64,000 nt of DNA from the NCBI RefSeq assembly GCF_014650895.1, contig NZ_BMVV01000030.1:18423-82422 (forward strand). The letters are read 5' to 3'. The stretch comes from Streptomyces omiyaensis (GTDB lineage: Bacteria > Actinomycetota > Actinomycetes > Streptomycetales > Streptomycetaceae). Positions 1-8,164 of this stretch are shown one piece after another. Under the pieces are notes generated by a model. It was not told the origin of the DNA. It did not search any database and saw only the letters and a list, made by a program, of their open reading frames with translations. Each line of letters begins with the position of its first letter. Within the stretch, counting starts at the first letter, position 1. The translations under genes were made by a program, and so were the position numbers.

Positions 1-689
1 ACGCCGTGCGCTCGCAGGAGAAGGCCGCCAAGGCCTACGCGGACAACAAGATCCAGCCCGACCTGGTGCCGATCTCCGTCCGCCGCACCAACGCCGAGGC
101 CGGCGAGACCGGCTGGGGCCTGGTCACCGCCGACGAGCCGATGCGCCCGGGCACCACCCTGGAGTCGCTGGCCAACCTGAAGACGCCGTTCCGCGTCCAC
201 GGCAACGTCACCGCGGGCAACGCGGCCGGTCTCAACGACGGCGCCACCGCCTCGATCATCGCCTCCGAGGACTTCGCCCGGGAGAACGGCCTCCCCGTCA
301 AGATGCGCCTCGTCTCGTACGCCTTCGCCGGCGTCGAGCCCGAGGTCATGGGCTACGGTCCGATCCCGGCCACCGAGAAGGCCCTGGCGCAGGCCGGTCT
401 GTCCATCGAGGACATCGGCCTCTTCGAGATCAACGAGGCCTTCGCGGTCCAGGTCCTCGCCTTCCTGGAGCACTACGGCATCGCCGACGACGACGCCCGT
501 GTGAACCAGTACGGCGGCGCGATCGCCTACGGTCACCCGCTCGCCTCCTCCGGCGTCCGCCTCATGACGCAGCTGGCCCGCCAGTTCGAGGAGAACCCGC
601 AGGTCCGTTACGGCCTCAACACCATGTGCGTCGGCTTCGGCATGGGCGCGACGGTCATCTGGGAGAACCCCCACTGGGAGGGCAAGTGA
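1..689 (+). CDS. fadA: Thiolase (acetyl-CoA acyltransferase), 3' part
   Basis: This is the C-terminal part of a thiolase, which cleaves 3-ketoacyl-CoA with CoA in the last step of beta-oxidation. The gene runs off the left edge, so the N-terminal active-site cysteine is not seen. The visible 229 codons hold the thiolase C-terminal domain: an NEAF motif near the middle, a GHPLASSG stretch matching the GHPxGxSG block with the catalytic His, and a CVGFGMG block carrying the second active-site Cys. The stop overlaps the GTG of the next gene by 4 bp (GTGA), so the two are translationally coupled as a fadA-fadB trifunctional-type pair. The family assignment is secure; acyl-chain preference cannot be read from this fragment. 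Confidence 0.95.
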   Translation, partial: AVRSQEKAAKAYADNKIQPDLVPISVRRTNAEAGETGWGLVTADEPMRPGTTLESLANLKTPFRVHGNVTAGNAAGLNDGATASIIASEDFARENGLPVKMRLVSYAFAGVEPEVMGYGPIPATEKALAQAGLSIEDIGLFEINEAFAVQVLAFLEHYGIADDDARVNQYGGAIAYGHPLASSGVRLMTQLARQFEENPQVRYGLNTMCVGFGMGATVIWENPHWEGK

Positions 690-2824
690 GCACCACCGCC
701 GAGCTTCTGAAGGGCGCCGCCGAGCTCTTCCCGGACGAGGTCGTCACCAGCGCCCACGTACGGCACTTCGAACTGCCCGCGGGCGCGGGCCGGTTCGCGC
801 TGATCACGCTGGACAACGGCTTCGACCACACCAAGCCGACCACCTTCGGCCCGCAGTCGCTGGCCAACCTGAACGCGGCGATCGACCAGGTCGAGGCCGA
901 GGCCGCCAACGGCGAGATCGTCGCCGCGGGCATCACCGGCAAGCCGTTCATCTTCGCCGTCGGCGCCGACCTCAAGGGCGTCGAGCTGCTGAGGAAGCAC
1001 GACGAGGCGCTCGCCATCGGCAAGGGCGGCCACGACGTCTTCAAGCGCCTCTCCGCGCTCGCCGTGCCGACCTTCGCGTACTACAACGGCGCGGCCATGG
1101 GCGGCGGCGTCGAGGTCGGTCTGCACTGCACCTACCGCACCGTGTCGAAGGCCCTCCCGGCCTTCTCGCTCCCCGAGGTCTTCCTCGGTCTGGTCCCCGG
1201 CTGGGGCGGCTGCGCGATCCTCCCGAACCTGATCGGCGCCGAGAAGGCCGTCCAGGTCATCATCGAGAACTCGCTCAACCAGAACCGTCAGCTCAAGGGC
1301 AAGCAGGTCTTCGAGCTCGGCATCGCCGACGCGCTCTTCGAGGGCGCCGACTTCCTGGAGCAGTCGCTCATCTGGACCGCCGGCGTGCTGAACGGCTCTG
1401 TCGCCGTCGAGCGCCCGGAGATCGACCGGGGCGAGGGCTGGGACGCCGCCGTCGCCAAGGGCCGCGCGATCGCCGACTCCAAGGTGCACGGCGCCGCTCC
1501 GGCCGCCTACCGCGCCCTCGACATCATCGAGGCCGCCAAGGACGGCGACCTGCAGAAGGGCTTCGACGCCGAGGACCAGGCCCTCGCGGACCTGATCATG
1601 GGCGGCGAGCTCCGCTCCGGCATCTACGCCTTCAACCTGGTGCAGAAGCGCGGCAAGCGCCCCGCCGGTGCCCCGGACAAGTCCCTGGCCCGCCCGGTCA
1701 CCAAGGTCGGCGTCGTCGGCGCCGGTCTGATGGCCTCGCAGCTCGCCCTGCTCTTCCTGCGCCGCCTGGAGGTGCCGGTCGTCCTGACCGACATCGACCA
1801 GGAGCGCGTCGACAAGGGCGTGGGCTACGTCCACGGCGAGATCGAGAAGCTGCTCGGCAAGGGCCGCATCAACCAGGACAAGGCCAACCGTCTCAAGGGC
1901 CTGGTCTCCGGTGTCCTCGACAAGGCCGAGGGCTTCGCGGACGCGGACTTCATCATCGAGGCCGTGTTCGAGGAGATGTCCGTCAAGCAGAAGGTGTTCG
2001 CGGAGGTCGAGGCGGTCGCCCCGGCGCACGCGATCCTCGCCACCAACACCTCCTCGCTGTCGGTCTCCGAGATGGCGTCCAAGCTCCGCCACCCGGAGCG
2101 CGTGGTCGGCTTCCACTTCTTCAACCCGGTCGCGATCCTCCCGCTCCTGGAGATCGTCCGCGGCGAGAAGACGGACGACGCCTCGCTCGCCACCGCCTTC
2201 GGCGTGGCGAAGAAGCTGAAGAAGACCGCGGTCCTCACCAAGGACGCCCCGGCGTTCGTCGTGAACCGCATCCTCACCCGCTTCATGGGCGAGATCCAGA
2301 ACGTCATCGACGAGGGCACCTCGGTCGAGACGGCCGAGAAGGCCATCGAGCCCCTCGGTCTGCCGATGTCCCCGCTGGTCCTCCTGGAGCTCGTCGGCCC
2401 GGCCATCGGTCTGCACGTCTCCGAGACCCTGAACCGCGCCTTCCCGGAGCGCTTCACCGTCTCCCCCAACCTGAAGGCCGTCGTCGAGGCCGGCAAGCGC
2501 GGCTTCTACGTCTACAAGCCGGAGAACGGCTTCAAGCCGGAGCTCGACCCCGAGGTCGCCGCGCTGCTCAAGCAGGGCGACACCGTCCTCACCGAGCAGC
2601 AGGTCCGCGACCGCGTCCTCGACGCGGTGGCGCAGGAGATCGGCCTCATGCTGGAGGAGGGTGTCGTCGCCGAGGCGCAGGACATCGACCTCTGCCTGAT
2701 CACCGGTGCGGGCTGGCCCTTCCACCTGGGCGGCATCACGCCGTACCTGGACCGTGAGGGCGTCTCCGAGCGCGTCAACGGCAAGCGTTTCCTGGCGCAG
2801 GGCGTGGCGAGCGTCCCGGCGTAA
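686..2824 (+). CDS. fadB: Fatty-acid oxidation multienzyme: enoyl-CoA hydratase / 3-hydroxyacyl-CoA dehydrogenase
   Basis: This 712-aa cytoplasmic enzyme hydrates 2-enoyl-CoA and oxidises the 3-hydroxyacyl-CoA with NAD, feeding the thiolase just upstream. Residues about 1-250 are a crotonase domain with the GAAMGGGVEVGLH oxyanion-hole segment. From about residue 330 comes a Rossmann fold (KVGVVGAGLMASQ), followed by the dehydrogenase signature GFHFFNPV with the catalytic His and the C-terminal domain containing FVVNRILTRF. The length matches the alpha subunit of trifunctional complexes. I chose the GTG at 686, which overlaps the thiolase stop by 4 bp; an open extension upstream lies inside the thiolase gene and is not credible. 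It shares a terminator with the converging SGNH gene. Confidence 0.95.
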   Translation: MSTTAELLKGAAELFPDEVVTSAHVRHFELPAGAGRFALITLDNGFDHTKPTTFGPQSLANLNAAIDQVEAEAANGEIVAAGITGKPFIFAVGADLKGVELLRKHDEALAIGKGGHDVFKRLSALAVPTFAYYNGAAMGGGVEVGLHCTYRTVSKALPAFSLPEVFLGLVPGWGGCAILPNLIGAEKAVQVIIENSLNQNRQLKGKQVFELGIADALFEGADFLEQSLIWTAGVLNGSVAVERPEIDRGEGWDAAVAKGRAIADSKVHGAAPAAYRALDIIEAAKDGDLQKGFDAEDQALADLIMGGELRSGIYAFNLVQKRGKRPAGAPDKSLARPVTKVGVVGAGLMASQLALLFLRRLEVPVVLTDIDQERVDKGVGYVHGEIEKLLGKGRINQDKANRLKGLVSGVLDKAEGFADADFIIEAVFEEMSVKQKVFAEVEAVAPAHAILATNTSSLSVSEMASKLRHPERVVGFHFFNPVAILPLLEIVRGEKTDDASLATAFGVAKKLKKTAVLTKDAPAFVVNRILTRFMGEIQNVIDEGTSVETAEKAIEPLGLPMSPLVLLELVGPAIGLHVSETLNRAFPERFTVSPNLKAVVEAGKRGFYVYKPENGFKPELDPEVAALLKQGDTVLTEQQVRDRVLDAVAQEIGLMLEEGVVAEAQDIDLCLITGAGWPFHLGGITPYLDREGVSERVNGKRFLAQGVASVPA

Positions 2825-2841
2825 CCGGCCGCGCACGCGGG

Positions 2842-2875
2842 AAGGGGCCCGGTGGCTTGTGCCACCGGGCCCCTT
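2842..2875. terminator. Bidirectional rho-independent-type hairpin
   Basis: A perfect 15-bp stem (2842-2856 with 2861-2875) closes a TTGT loop between the converging fadB and SGNH genes. One arm begins AAGGGG and the other ends CCCCTT, so it can act in both directions. Confidence 0.85.
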
Positions 2876-2920
2876 CGTCGTTCCCCGCCCCTCGGCCCGG
2901 GGCGCCGTCCCCGCCGGGGA

Positions 2921-4312
2921 CTACCAGCGCCCGTCGAAGGGGTAGTGGTCGCACTTCTCGCCGCAGCGCTCGCGGGCGTCCGTGGAGGTGCGCAGGAAGC
3001 TTTCCTCCGGGACGCCGAGCACCCGGATGTCCACCGGGGTGGCGGTCGAGTGCAGCGCGCTGAAGATCGACACGAACTCGACGCGGTGGGCGCCGGGCCG
3101 CCAGCTGTGCGGGTGGCGCATGCTCCAGGTGCCGTCCTCGGCGACGACGGCCTCGCCGATCAGCCGCTCGCCCTCCAGGGCCATCACCTTGGTGACGCCG
3201 GGGGCGGCGGTGCCGCTGAAGCGGGGGCGCGGGTTGACCCAGGCCCCGCTCTTCGGGGCGGCGACCACCGGCGGGGCGACGTGGTCGCGGACCTCGAAGC
3301 GCAGCGAGGCGATCGGGGTGACCCCGCCCGCGCGGGCGATGCCGACGGCCTGCACGGTGTGCTCGCCGGCCGGCCAGACCATGGTGCGGCGCCACAGGAA
3401 GCGGCCCTGCTCGTTGACGGCGGTGCCGCCGATGTAGGCGCCCTGGGAGAAGAAGAGCAGGTAGCCGGTGTCGGGGCCGGCGTTGCCGGCGAACTTCTGG
3501 AGGCCGCTGACCGCGCGGTCGGGCGCCGGCGAGGTGAAGACGGGGGCGGTGCCGACCCGGTCGGTGGCGTAGAGCGCGCTCTCCGGGCTGACCACGGTGA
3601 ACTCGGGGGCGGGCGGCGGGTACTCGCCGGGGACCAGGGTCGCCGGGTCGACGGTGCCGGCCGGGATGTCCGGGCTGCTCTCCAGGGCGGAGGCGAGGAT
3701 CCGGGCCACCTCGCGGGCGCCAGCGTGGTTGAAGTGGGTGGAGTCGATCATGCCGTCCGGGTGGAGCGGGTGCTCTCCGGCGTCGATCCAGCGGTAGTAC
3801 TGCTTGGCCCGGGCGGGGCCGAGCTCCTGGAGGAGCCGGCCGGTGTGGGAGTTCATGTCGACGAAGACGGCGCCGGTCTCGGCGGCGGCCTCCCGGGTGA
3901 CCTCGGGGTAGCCGTCGCGGGTGTCGGAGACCTGGCCCTGCACGTCGAAGGCGCAGCGCGAGCACGGGGTGAGGAGGACCGGGATCGCCCCCTGGGCGCG
4001 GATCCCCTCCACGTACAGCTTGAGGAACTCCTTGAACTCCCGCTTGCCGTGGTAGCGGAGCGGGACGTTGATCCGCTGCTCGACGCCGCCGAAGTCGAGG
4101 GCGACGATGTCGCCGGGCTCCAGCAGGTTGAGCAGGGTGGCGAAGCGGTCCGTGAAGTACGTGCGGGCGGTCATCGCGTCGCGGGCGAAGTTCCGCACCT
4201 CCCAGCCGGGGGCGAGGAACTCCGCCATGTACTGGCCCCATCCGGCGATGGGGCCCTCGGCGGTCTTGCGGGACTTGGCGACGGAGGCGCCGAGGATGCA
4301 GAACTTGGGCAT
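2921..4312 (-). CDS. SGNH/GDSL-type esterase with C-terminal Ig-like domains
   Basis: This 463-aa protein has an SGNH hydrolase fold at residues about 1-235. The N-terminal nucleophile block is CILGASVAKS (Ser in a G-A-S context), there is a GGVEQR block, and the catalytic Asp-His pair lies in DSTHFNHAGA. This arrangement fits carbohydrate or rhamnogalacturonan acetylesterases. The second half (about 240-430) resembles bacterial Ig-like beta domains, including a segment with GTAAPGVTKV. There is no classical signal peptide, so export is uncertain. It is the last gene of a four-gene minus-strand operon, 14 bp after the GT-Stealth gene, which suggests that it trims or de-esterifies the polymer made by the Stealth proteins. 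The substrate is inferred only from context. Confidence 0.75.
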   Translation of the reverse strand: MPKFCILGASVAKSRKTAEGPIAGWGQYMAEFLAPGWEVRNFARDAMTARTYFTDRFATLLNLLEPGDIVALDFGGVEQRINVPLRYHGKREFKEFLKLYVEGIRAQGAIPVLLTPCSRCAFDVQGQVSDTRDGYPEVTREAAAETGAVFVDMNSHTGRLLQELGPARAKQYYRWIDAGEHPLHPDGMIDSTHFNHAGAREVARILASALESSPDIPAGTVDPATLVPGEYPPPAPEFTVVSPESALYATDRVGTAPVFTSPAPDRAVSGLQKFAGNAGPDTGYLLFFSQGAYIGGTAVNEQGRFLWRRTMVWPAGEHTVQAVGIARAGGVTPIASLRFEVRDHVAPPVVAAPKSGAWVNPRPRFSGTAAPGVTKVMALEGERLIGEAVVAEDGTWSMRHPHSWRPGAHRVEFVSIFSALHSTATPVDIRVLGVPEESFLRTSTDARERCGEKCDHYPFDGRW

Positions 4313-4326
4313 GACGGGCCTCCGGT

Positions 4327-7203
4327 TCACAGGGGCCAGGCGGCGATCCGCCCGGCGTGGAAGTGTTCGTTGCGCGGCGAACCGGTCTCGAACTGGCTGG
4401 CGATGGGGAAGTAGCTGGGCAGGAAGGCGGCGAGGGTGGCGTCCTGCTCGTCCTCCGAGACGTCTCCGTCGTGGAAGTCGTTGAGGCAGAAGACGTCGTT
4501 GGGGCGGGAGGCGAGCAGGCCGTTGAGCTTCTTGACCTGTTCGCTGAGGCCGACGTTGACGAAGCCGGAGGAGATCCGGCCGGGCACGCTGCGGCCCGTG
4601 TGGTAGCCGAAGTAGTGGTGGAGCGAGGAGGCCACGGAGACGTCCGAGGGATCGCGCAGCCGGTTGTGGGCGGTGCGGCGCAGGGCGTCGGGGAAGTGGG
4701 TCTCCAGGTCGGCCATCACGCTGCGGCGCAGCGGGTGCGGGGCGTGGATGAAGGAGTTCACCAGCGTCTGGCCGAACATGCCCTGGATCAGGTCGCGGTT
4801 GTTCTTGGCGGCGATCCGGCTGAACTCGTCGCCCTCCAGGGCCGGTCCCATGGGGATGGCGTTGGAGGACATGAAGTGCTTGGAGGCGCCGTTGCCCAGG
4901 AAGAAGAGCGAGGGCTGGATCGGGCGGGCGGCGAACACGTCGTCGTTGAAGTAGAGGAAGTGCTCGGCCAGGCCGTCGATGTGGTGCAGCCGGCTCTCGA
5001 TGGCGTGCGAGTTGTACGTGGGCAGGGAGCCCTCGCCGCCGAAGATCTCGGTGTGGTCGACGACCCGGACCCGGGGGTGGCGGGTGTCCAGCCACGGCGG
5101 CACCTGCTGGTCGGTGACCAGGTAGATGTTCCGGATCCAGGGCGCGTACATGTCGAGGGAGCGCAGCGAGAAGCGCAGCTCGTCGCGGTTGCGGAAGCGG
5201 GCGGCGCTGGTGGCGGCGTCCTCGGTGACGATGCCCATCGAGGCGAGGACCGCGTTCTTGCGCTCCAGCCAGTTCACGTCGGATCCGTCGACCCAGGTGT
5301 AGACGGCGTCGATGGGGAAGGGCACGTCGTGGTGGAGGGTGTGGGTGTACGGCTCCACCGTCGGGTAGGTGCGTCCGCCGAGGACGGTCGGCATCCGGCG
5401 CATCGAGGCGCGGGGCACCCGCTGGCCGATGAGCGTGCGGCGCGGCGAGTGGAAGAAGTGCGGCTCCTCCTCGTCGTGGTACCAGAAGGAGACCAGGCAG
5501 CCGTAGGTGGCGCCGAGGCGGAGGGTGCCGGTGGCGGAGACGACGGGGGCGTAGACGCGGATGCCGGAGCACTCGGTGTTGACGAGGTCGGCGGCCCGCT
5601 GCGCGAGGGTGGTGGCGATCGTGGTGTCGGCGTCGTTGAGGAGCCCCACGTAGACCGGGCCGTCGGGGAACCGGTCGGCGAGGGCCTTGAGGACGGCGTC
5701 CCGGTAGTCGGCGTGGACGGCGACGCTGTGCCGGATCTTGGTGTCCCGGACCAGGAAGTAGGGGACGCCGGCGGCCTCCAGGGCGTCGGCGGTCAGGGCC
5801 AGGTTGGTCTGGGCGATGTCGAAGGGCGATTCGGCGTCGATGACCCGGCAGACCTGGCCGCCGTCGCGGACGAGGCCGCGGTCGCGCTTGAGCAGCCGCT
5901 CCTCGGCCTCCTTGAAGGCGCGGTTGCGGGCGGTGCCCTGGGGGGCCGCGGCGGCGGCCCGGGCGGCTCCGTCGTTGCCGCCGAGGAGGGCCTGGGCGGC
6001 GGTGCGGGCGGCCTTGGCCGCGGGGCGGCCGCCGCCGGCGCGCTCGGCGGCGAGGGCGGAGAGGAGCTGCTCCCAGCGGGCGGTGGCCTCGGCGGGGGCG
6101 TGGCGGACGGCCTCCTCGGCCGCGGCGGCGCCGAGGCCGAGGCGGAGCCGGTCGTCCTGGACGAGCCGGAACAGCCGGTCGGCGAGGAGTTCGGTGTCGT
6201 CGACGGGGACGAGCAGGCCGGTGCGGCCGTCGGCGACCACGTCGCGCAGGACGCCGGGGCTGTCGAAGCCGACGACGGGGACGCCGGCGGACTGGGCCTC
6301 CATGAGGGAGTAGCCGACCGCGTCGGTGCGGGTGGTGGTGAGGGCGATCGAGGCCTTGGCCCACTCCTCCGCGGGGTGGGTGGCCTCGCCGACGAGCTGG
6401 ACGGTGCCGTGGAGGCCGAGCTGGTCGCGGCGGCGGCGCAGGGCGCCGCCGAGCGGGCCGTCGCCGAGGATCCGCAGGGTCCAGGTCGGGTGGAGCGGGG
6501 AGACCCGGGCCCAGGTGCCGAGGGCCGCGTCGACGCCGGAGTTCTCCTCCAGGCGGGCGGCGAGGGTGACGATCCGGGTCTGCAGGGTGGAGCGGGGGCG
6601 GAAGCCCTCGGGCAGGGCGGGCGGGACCACCTGGAGGCGCGGGGCGGCGGCGCCGAAGGTCTCGGCGTACCACTCGTGGGCGCGGGCGCCGGGCAGGACG
6701 ACGGCGTCGAAGCCGGCGGTGTGGCGCAGCAGGGGTTCGAGGGCGGTGGCCTCGGCGACCTCGGAGGCGCGCTGTTCGAGGTGGACGAGGAGGGTCTCGG
6801 CGGGGGCGAAGCGGGCCGCGAGGACCATCAGCCCGGGGGTGGTGGTGACCAGGACGTCGGTGTCGAGGGTGGTGAGGGCGTACTCGGCCTCGATGTCGGA
6901 GAGCCGGTTGTGGCCGTCGTCCCAGCGGCGTTCGACGAGCTCGCTGGGGCGGGCGGCGAGCGCGGCGGAGAGGGCCTCGTCCGGACCGCCCTCGCGGACC
7001 GGGCGCTGCTGGGGGCCGGCGCCCTCGACGAGGAAGGTGACGGGGACCCGTCCGTCGTACGGGGTGAACCTGCGGCGGCGGGCCTTGAAGAGGCTGAGGA
7101 CGGAGACCTCGTGCCGGGCGGCCAGTTCGGAAGCCTGGTGGAGCACCGCGCGCTCGGGGTCACCGAGGACGTCGGCGGCATGCAGAAGGAACGTTACTTT
7201 CAC
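4327..7203 (-). CDS. Fusion protein: GT4 glycosyltransferase - Stealth phosphotransferase
   Basis: This 958-aa protein joins two enzymes. Residues about 1-410 form a GT-B glycosyltransferase of family 4, with RILGDGPLGG and a donor-binding helix containing YSLMEAQSAGVPVVGFDS. Residues about 629-930 are a Stealth protein: region 1 starts with DAVYTWVDGSD, region 2 contains FRNRDELRFSLRS and EHFLYFNDDVF, region 3 contains SSLHHYFGYH, and region 4 contains DVFCLNDF. Stealth enzymes transfer hexose-1-phosphate to build phosphoglycans. I chose the GTG at 7203 because GAGGAAG lies 8 bp before it and it leaves a 13-bp gap to the upstream gene; the ATG at 7236 would overlap that gene. Together with its neighbours it probably makes a capsule- or wall-linked phosphoglycan. 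Confidence 0.85.
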   Translation of the reverse strand: MKVTFLLHAADVLGDPERAVLHQASELAARHEVSVLSLFKARRRRFTPYDGRVPVTFLVEGAGPQQRPVREGGPDEALSAALAARPSELVERRWDDGHNRLSDIEAEYALTTLDTDVLVTTTPGLMVLAARFAPAETLLVHLEQRASEVAEATALEPLLRHTAGFDAVVLPGARAHEWYAETFGAAAPRLQVVPPALPEGFRPRSTLQTRIVTLAARLEENSGVDAALGTWARVSPLHPTWTLRILGDGPLGGALRRRRDQLGLHGTVQLVGEATHPAEEWAKASIALTTTRTDAVGYSLMEAQSAGVPVVGFDSPGVLRDVVADGRTGLLVPVDDTELLADRLFRLVQDDRLRLGLGAAAAEEAVRHAPAEATARWEQLLSALAAERAGGGRPAAKAARTAAQALLGGNDGAARAAAAAPQGTARNRAFKEAEERLLKRDRGLVRDGGQVCRVIDAESPFDIAQTNLALTADALEAAGVPYFLVRDTKIRHSVAVHADYRDAVLKALADRFPDGPVYVGLLNDADTTIATTLAQRAADLVNTECSGIRVYAPVVSATGTLRLGATYGCLVSFWYHDEEEPHFFHSPRRTLIGQRVPRASMRRMPTVLGGRTYPTVEPYTHTLHHDVPFPIDAVYTWVDGSDVNWLERKNAVLASMGIVTEDAATSAARFRNRDELRFSLRSLDMYAPWIRNIYLVTDQQVPPWLDTRHPRVRVVDHTEIFGGEGSLPTYNSHAIESRLHHIDGLAEHFLYFNDDVFAARPIQPSLFFLGNGASKHFMSSNAIPMGPALEGDEFSRIAAKNNRDLIQGMFGQTLVNSFIHAPHPLRRSVMADLETHFPDALRRTAHNRLRDPSDVSVASSLHHYFGYHTGRSVPGRISSGFVNVGLSEQVKKLNGLLASRPNDVFCLNDFHDGDVSEDEQDATLAAFLPSYFPIASQFETGSPRNEHFHAGRIAAWPL

Positions 7204-7216
7204 GATGTGCGCTTCC

Positions 7217-8164
7217 TCAGGCCGTCTCTTCGACACGACGGCAGGTGAACCGGAGGTTCCCGGCGGGGGTGTAGCGGGGCTCGACCGACATCAGGGTGTC
7301 CTTGCGCGCGGCGACCACGACCGAGCGCATCGCCAGCACCCGCTGGGGGTCGGTGAGGTCGTGCAGCAGCCGGGCCACCCGGTGGGGGCGCCGGTCGGCC
7401 GTGTGCAGCAGGACGTCCCAGTGCTCGCGGCGGTGGGAGACCGGGTACATCTCGGAGAGCGGCACCTCGGTCTGCCAGACGCCGGGCTCGATCTCGGTGA
7501 GTTCGCAGGGGATCCGCCGCCCGGAGGCGACGAACTCGCACCACGGCTCCTCGGCCGGCATCCCGACCAGGCGCAGCCGCACGTCGATGCGGGCGTGCTC
7601 GATGTGCACGTCCACCACCTCGGCCCCCGGGCGGGCCGACGCGTGCCGGAGCCGGGCGCTGCCGGTGACGGAGCGCCCGACGCGGTAGCGGCCGCCGCTG
7701 ATCGGGGAGGCCTCCATGGGGCGCGTGGTGCCCTTGTAGGTGTGCGGGGCGTCGACCAGGAGGAGCGGGTAGGTGCGGGTGCGGTGGCCGGTGCGGACGC
7801 CGAGCCGCAGCCGGGTCCCGCCGGTCTCCACCGGGACGCCGCCCGTCTCGGCGCCCAGCAGCACGGCGGCGTCGACGAGCACCCGGCCCGAGCGGTCGGT
7901 GTGCACCCGGGCGGGGCTGCGGTGCGGCGAGCGGCCGCCGCCGATCAGCACCTCGGCGGAGTCCGCGGCGCGGGCCCCGGCGGGCAGCTCGGCGTGCAGG
8001 TTCATCGTCTGACCGTCGAGCACGGCGGCGTACAGCACGGTGGCGGAGCGGCGGCCGCGCAGCGGGAGGAAGACCCCGCGGAGCAGTCGGCTCCACAGCG
8101 GCGCGGCGATCCGGAGCCTTGCGGTCCGGCGCACCCTGCCCAGGCGCCTTCGTATCGAGCCCAT
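7217..8164 (-). CDS. Conserved protein of the Stealth operon, function unknown
   Basis: This 315-aa protein starts with a very basic segment (MGSIRRRLGRVRRTARLR) and continues with a beta-rich sequence lacking obvious catalytic motifs, transmembrane spans or a signal peptide. I do not recognise a defined family. Proteins like it sit beside Stealth genes in actinomycetes and are often loosely labelled transferases. Its ATG shares one base with the stop of the upstream Stealth gene (TGATG), and it ends 13 bp before the GT-Stealth gene, so it is translated as part of the same operon. A role as glycan-binding or assembly partner is inference from position alone. Confidence 0.7.
   Translation of the reverse strand: MGSIRRRLGRVRRTARLRIAAPLWSRLLRGVFLPLRGRRSATVLYAAVLDGQTMNLHAELPAGARAADSAEVLIGGGRSPHRSPARVHTDRSGRVLVDAAVLLGAETGGVPVETGGTRLRLGVRTGHRTRTYPLLLVDAPHTYKGTTRPMEASPISGGRYRVGRSVTGSARLRHASARPGAEVVDVHIEHARIDVRLRLVGMPAEEPWCEFVASGRRIPCELTEIEPGVWQTEVPLSEMYPVSHRREHWDVLLHTADRRPHRVARLLHDLTDPQRVLAMRSVVVAARKDTLMSVEPRYTPAGNLRFTCRRVEETA

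Noticed and set aside
608..2836. Very long open frame antisense to fadB (over 700 codons)
   Set aside because: It is a composition effect of G/C-biased third positions; the encoded protein is Arg/Asp/Leu-rich without domains, while fadB is fully conserved.
2921..6673. A single 1250-codon frame joining sequence antisense-frame to the GT-Stealth gene with the SGNH gene
   Set aside because: The upstream half is a shifted reading of the GT-Stealth coding sequence; the SGNH protein has its own ATG at 4312.
7203..7236. ATG at 7236 as start of the GT-Stealth gene
   Set aside because: It would overlap the upstream gene and precedes the GAGGAAG site that fits the GTG at 7203.
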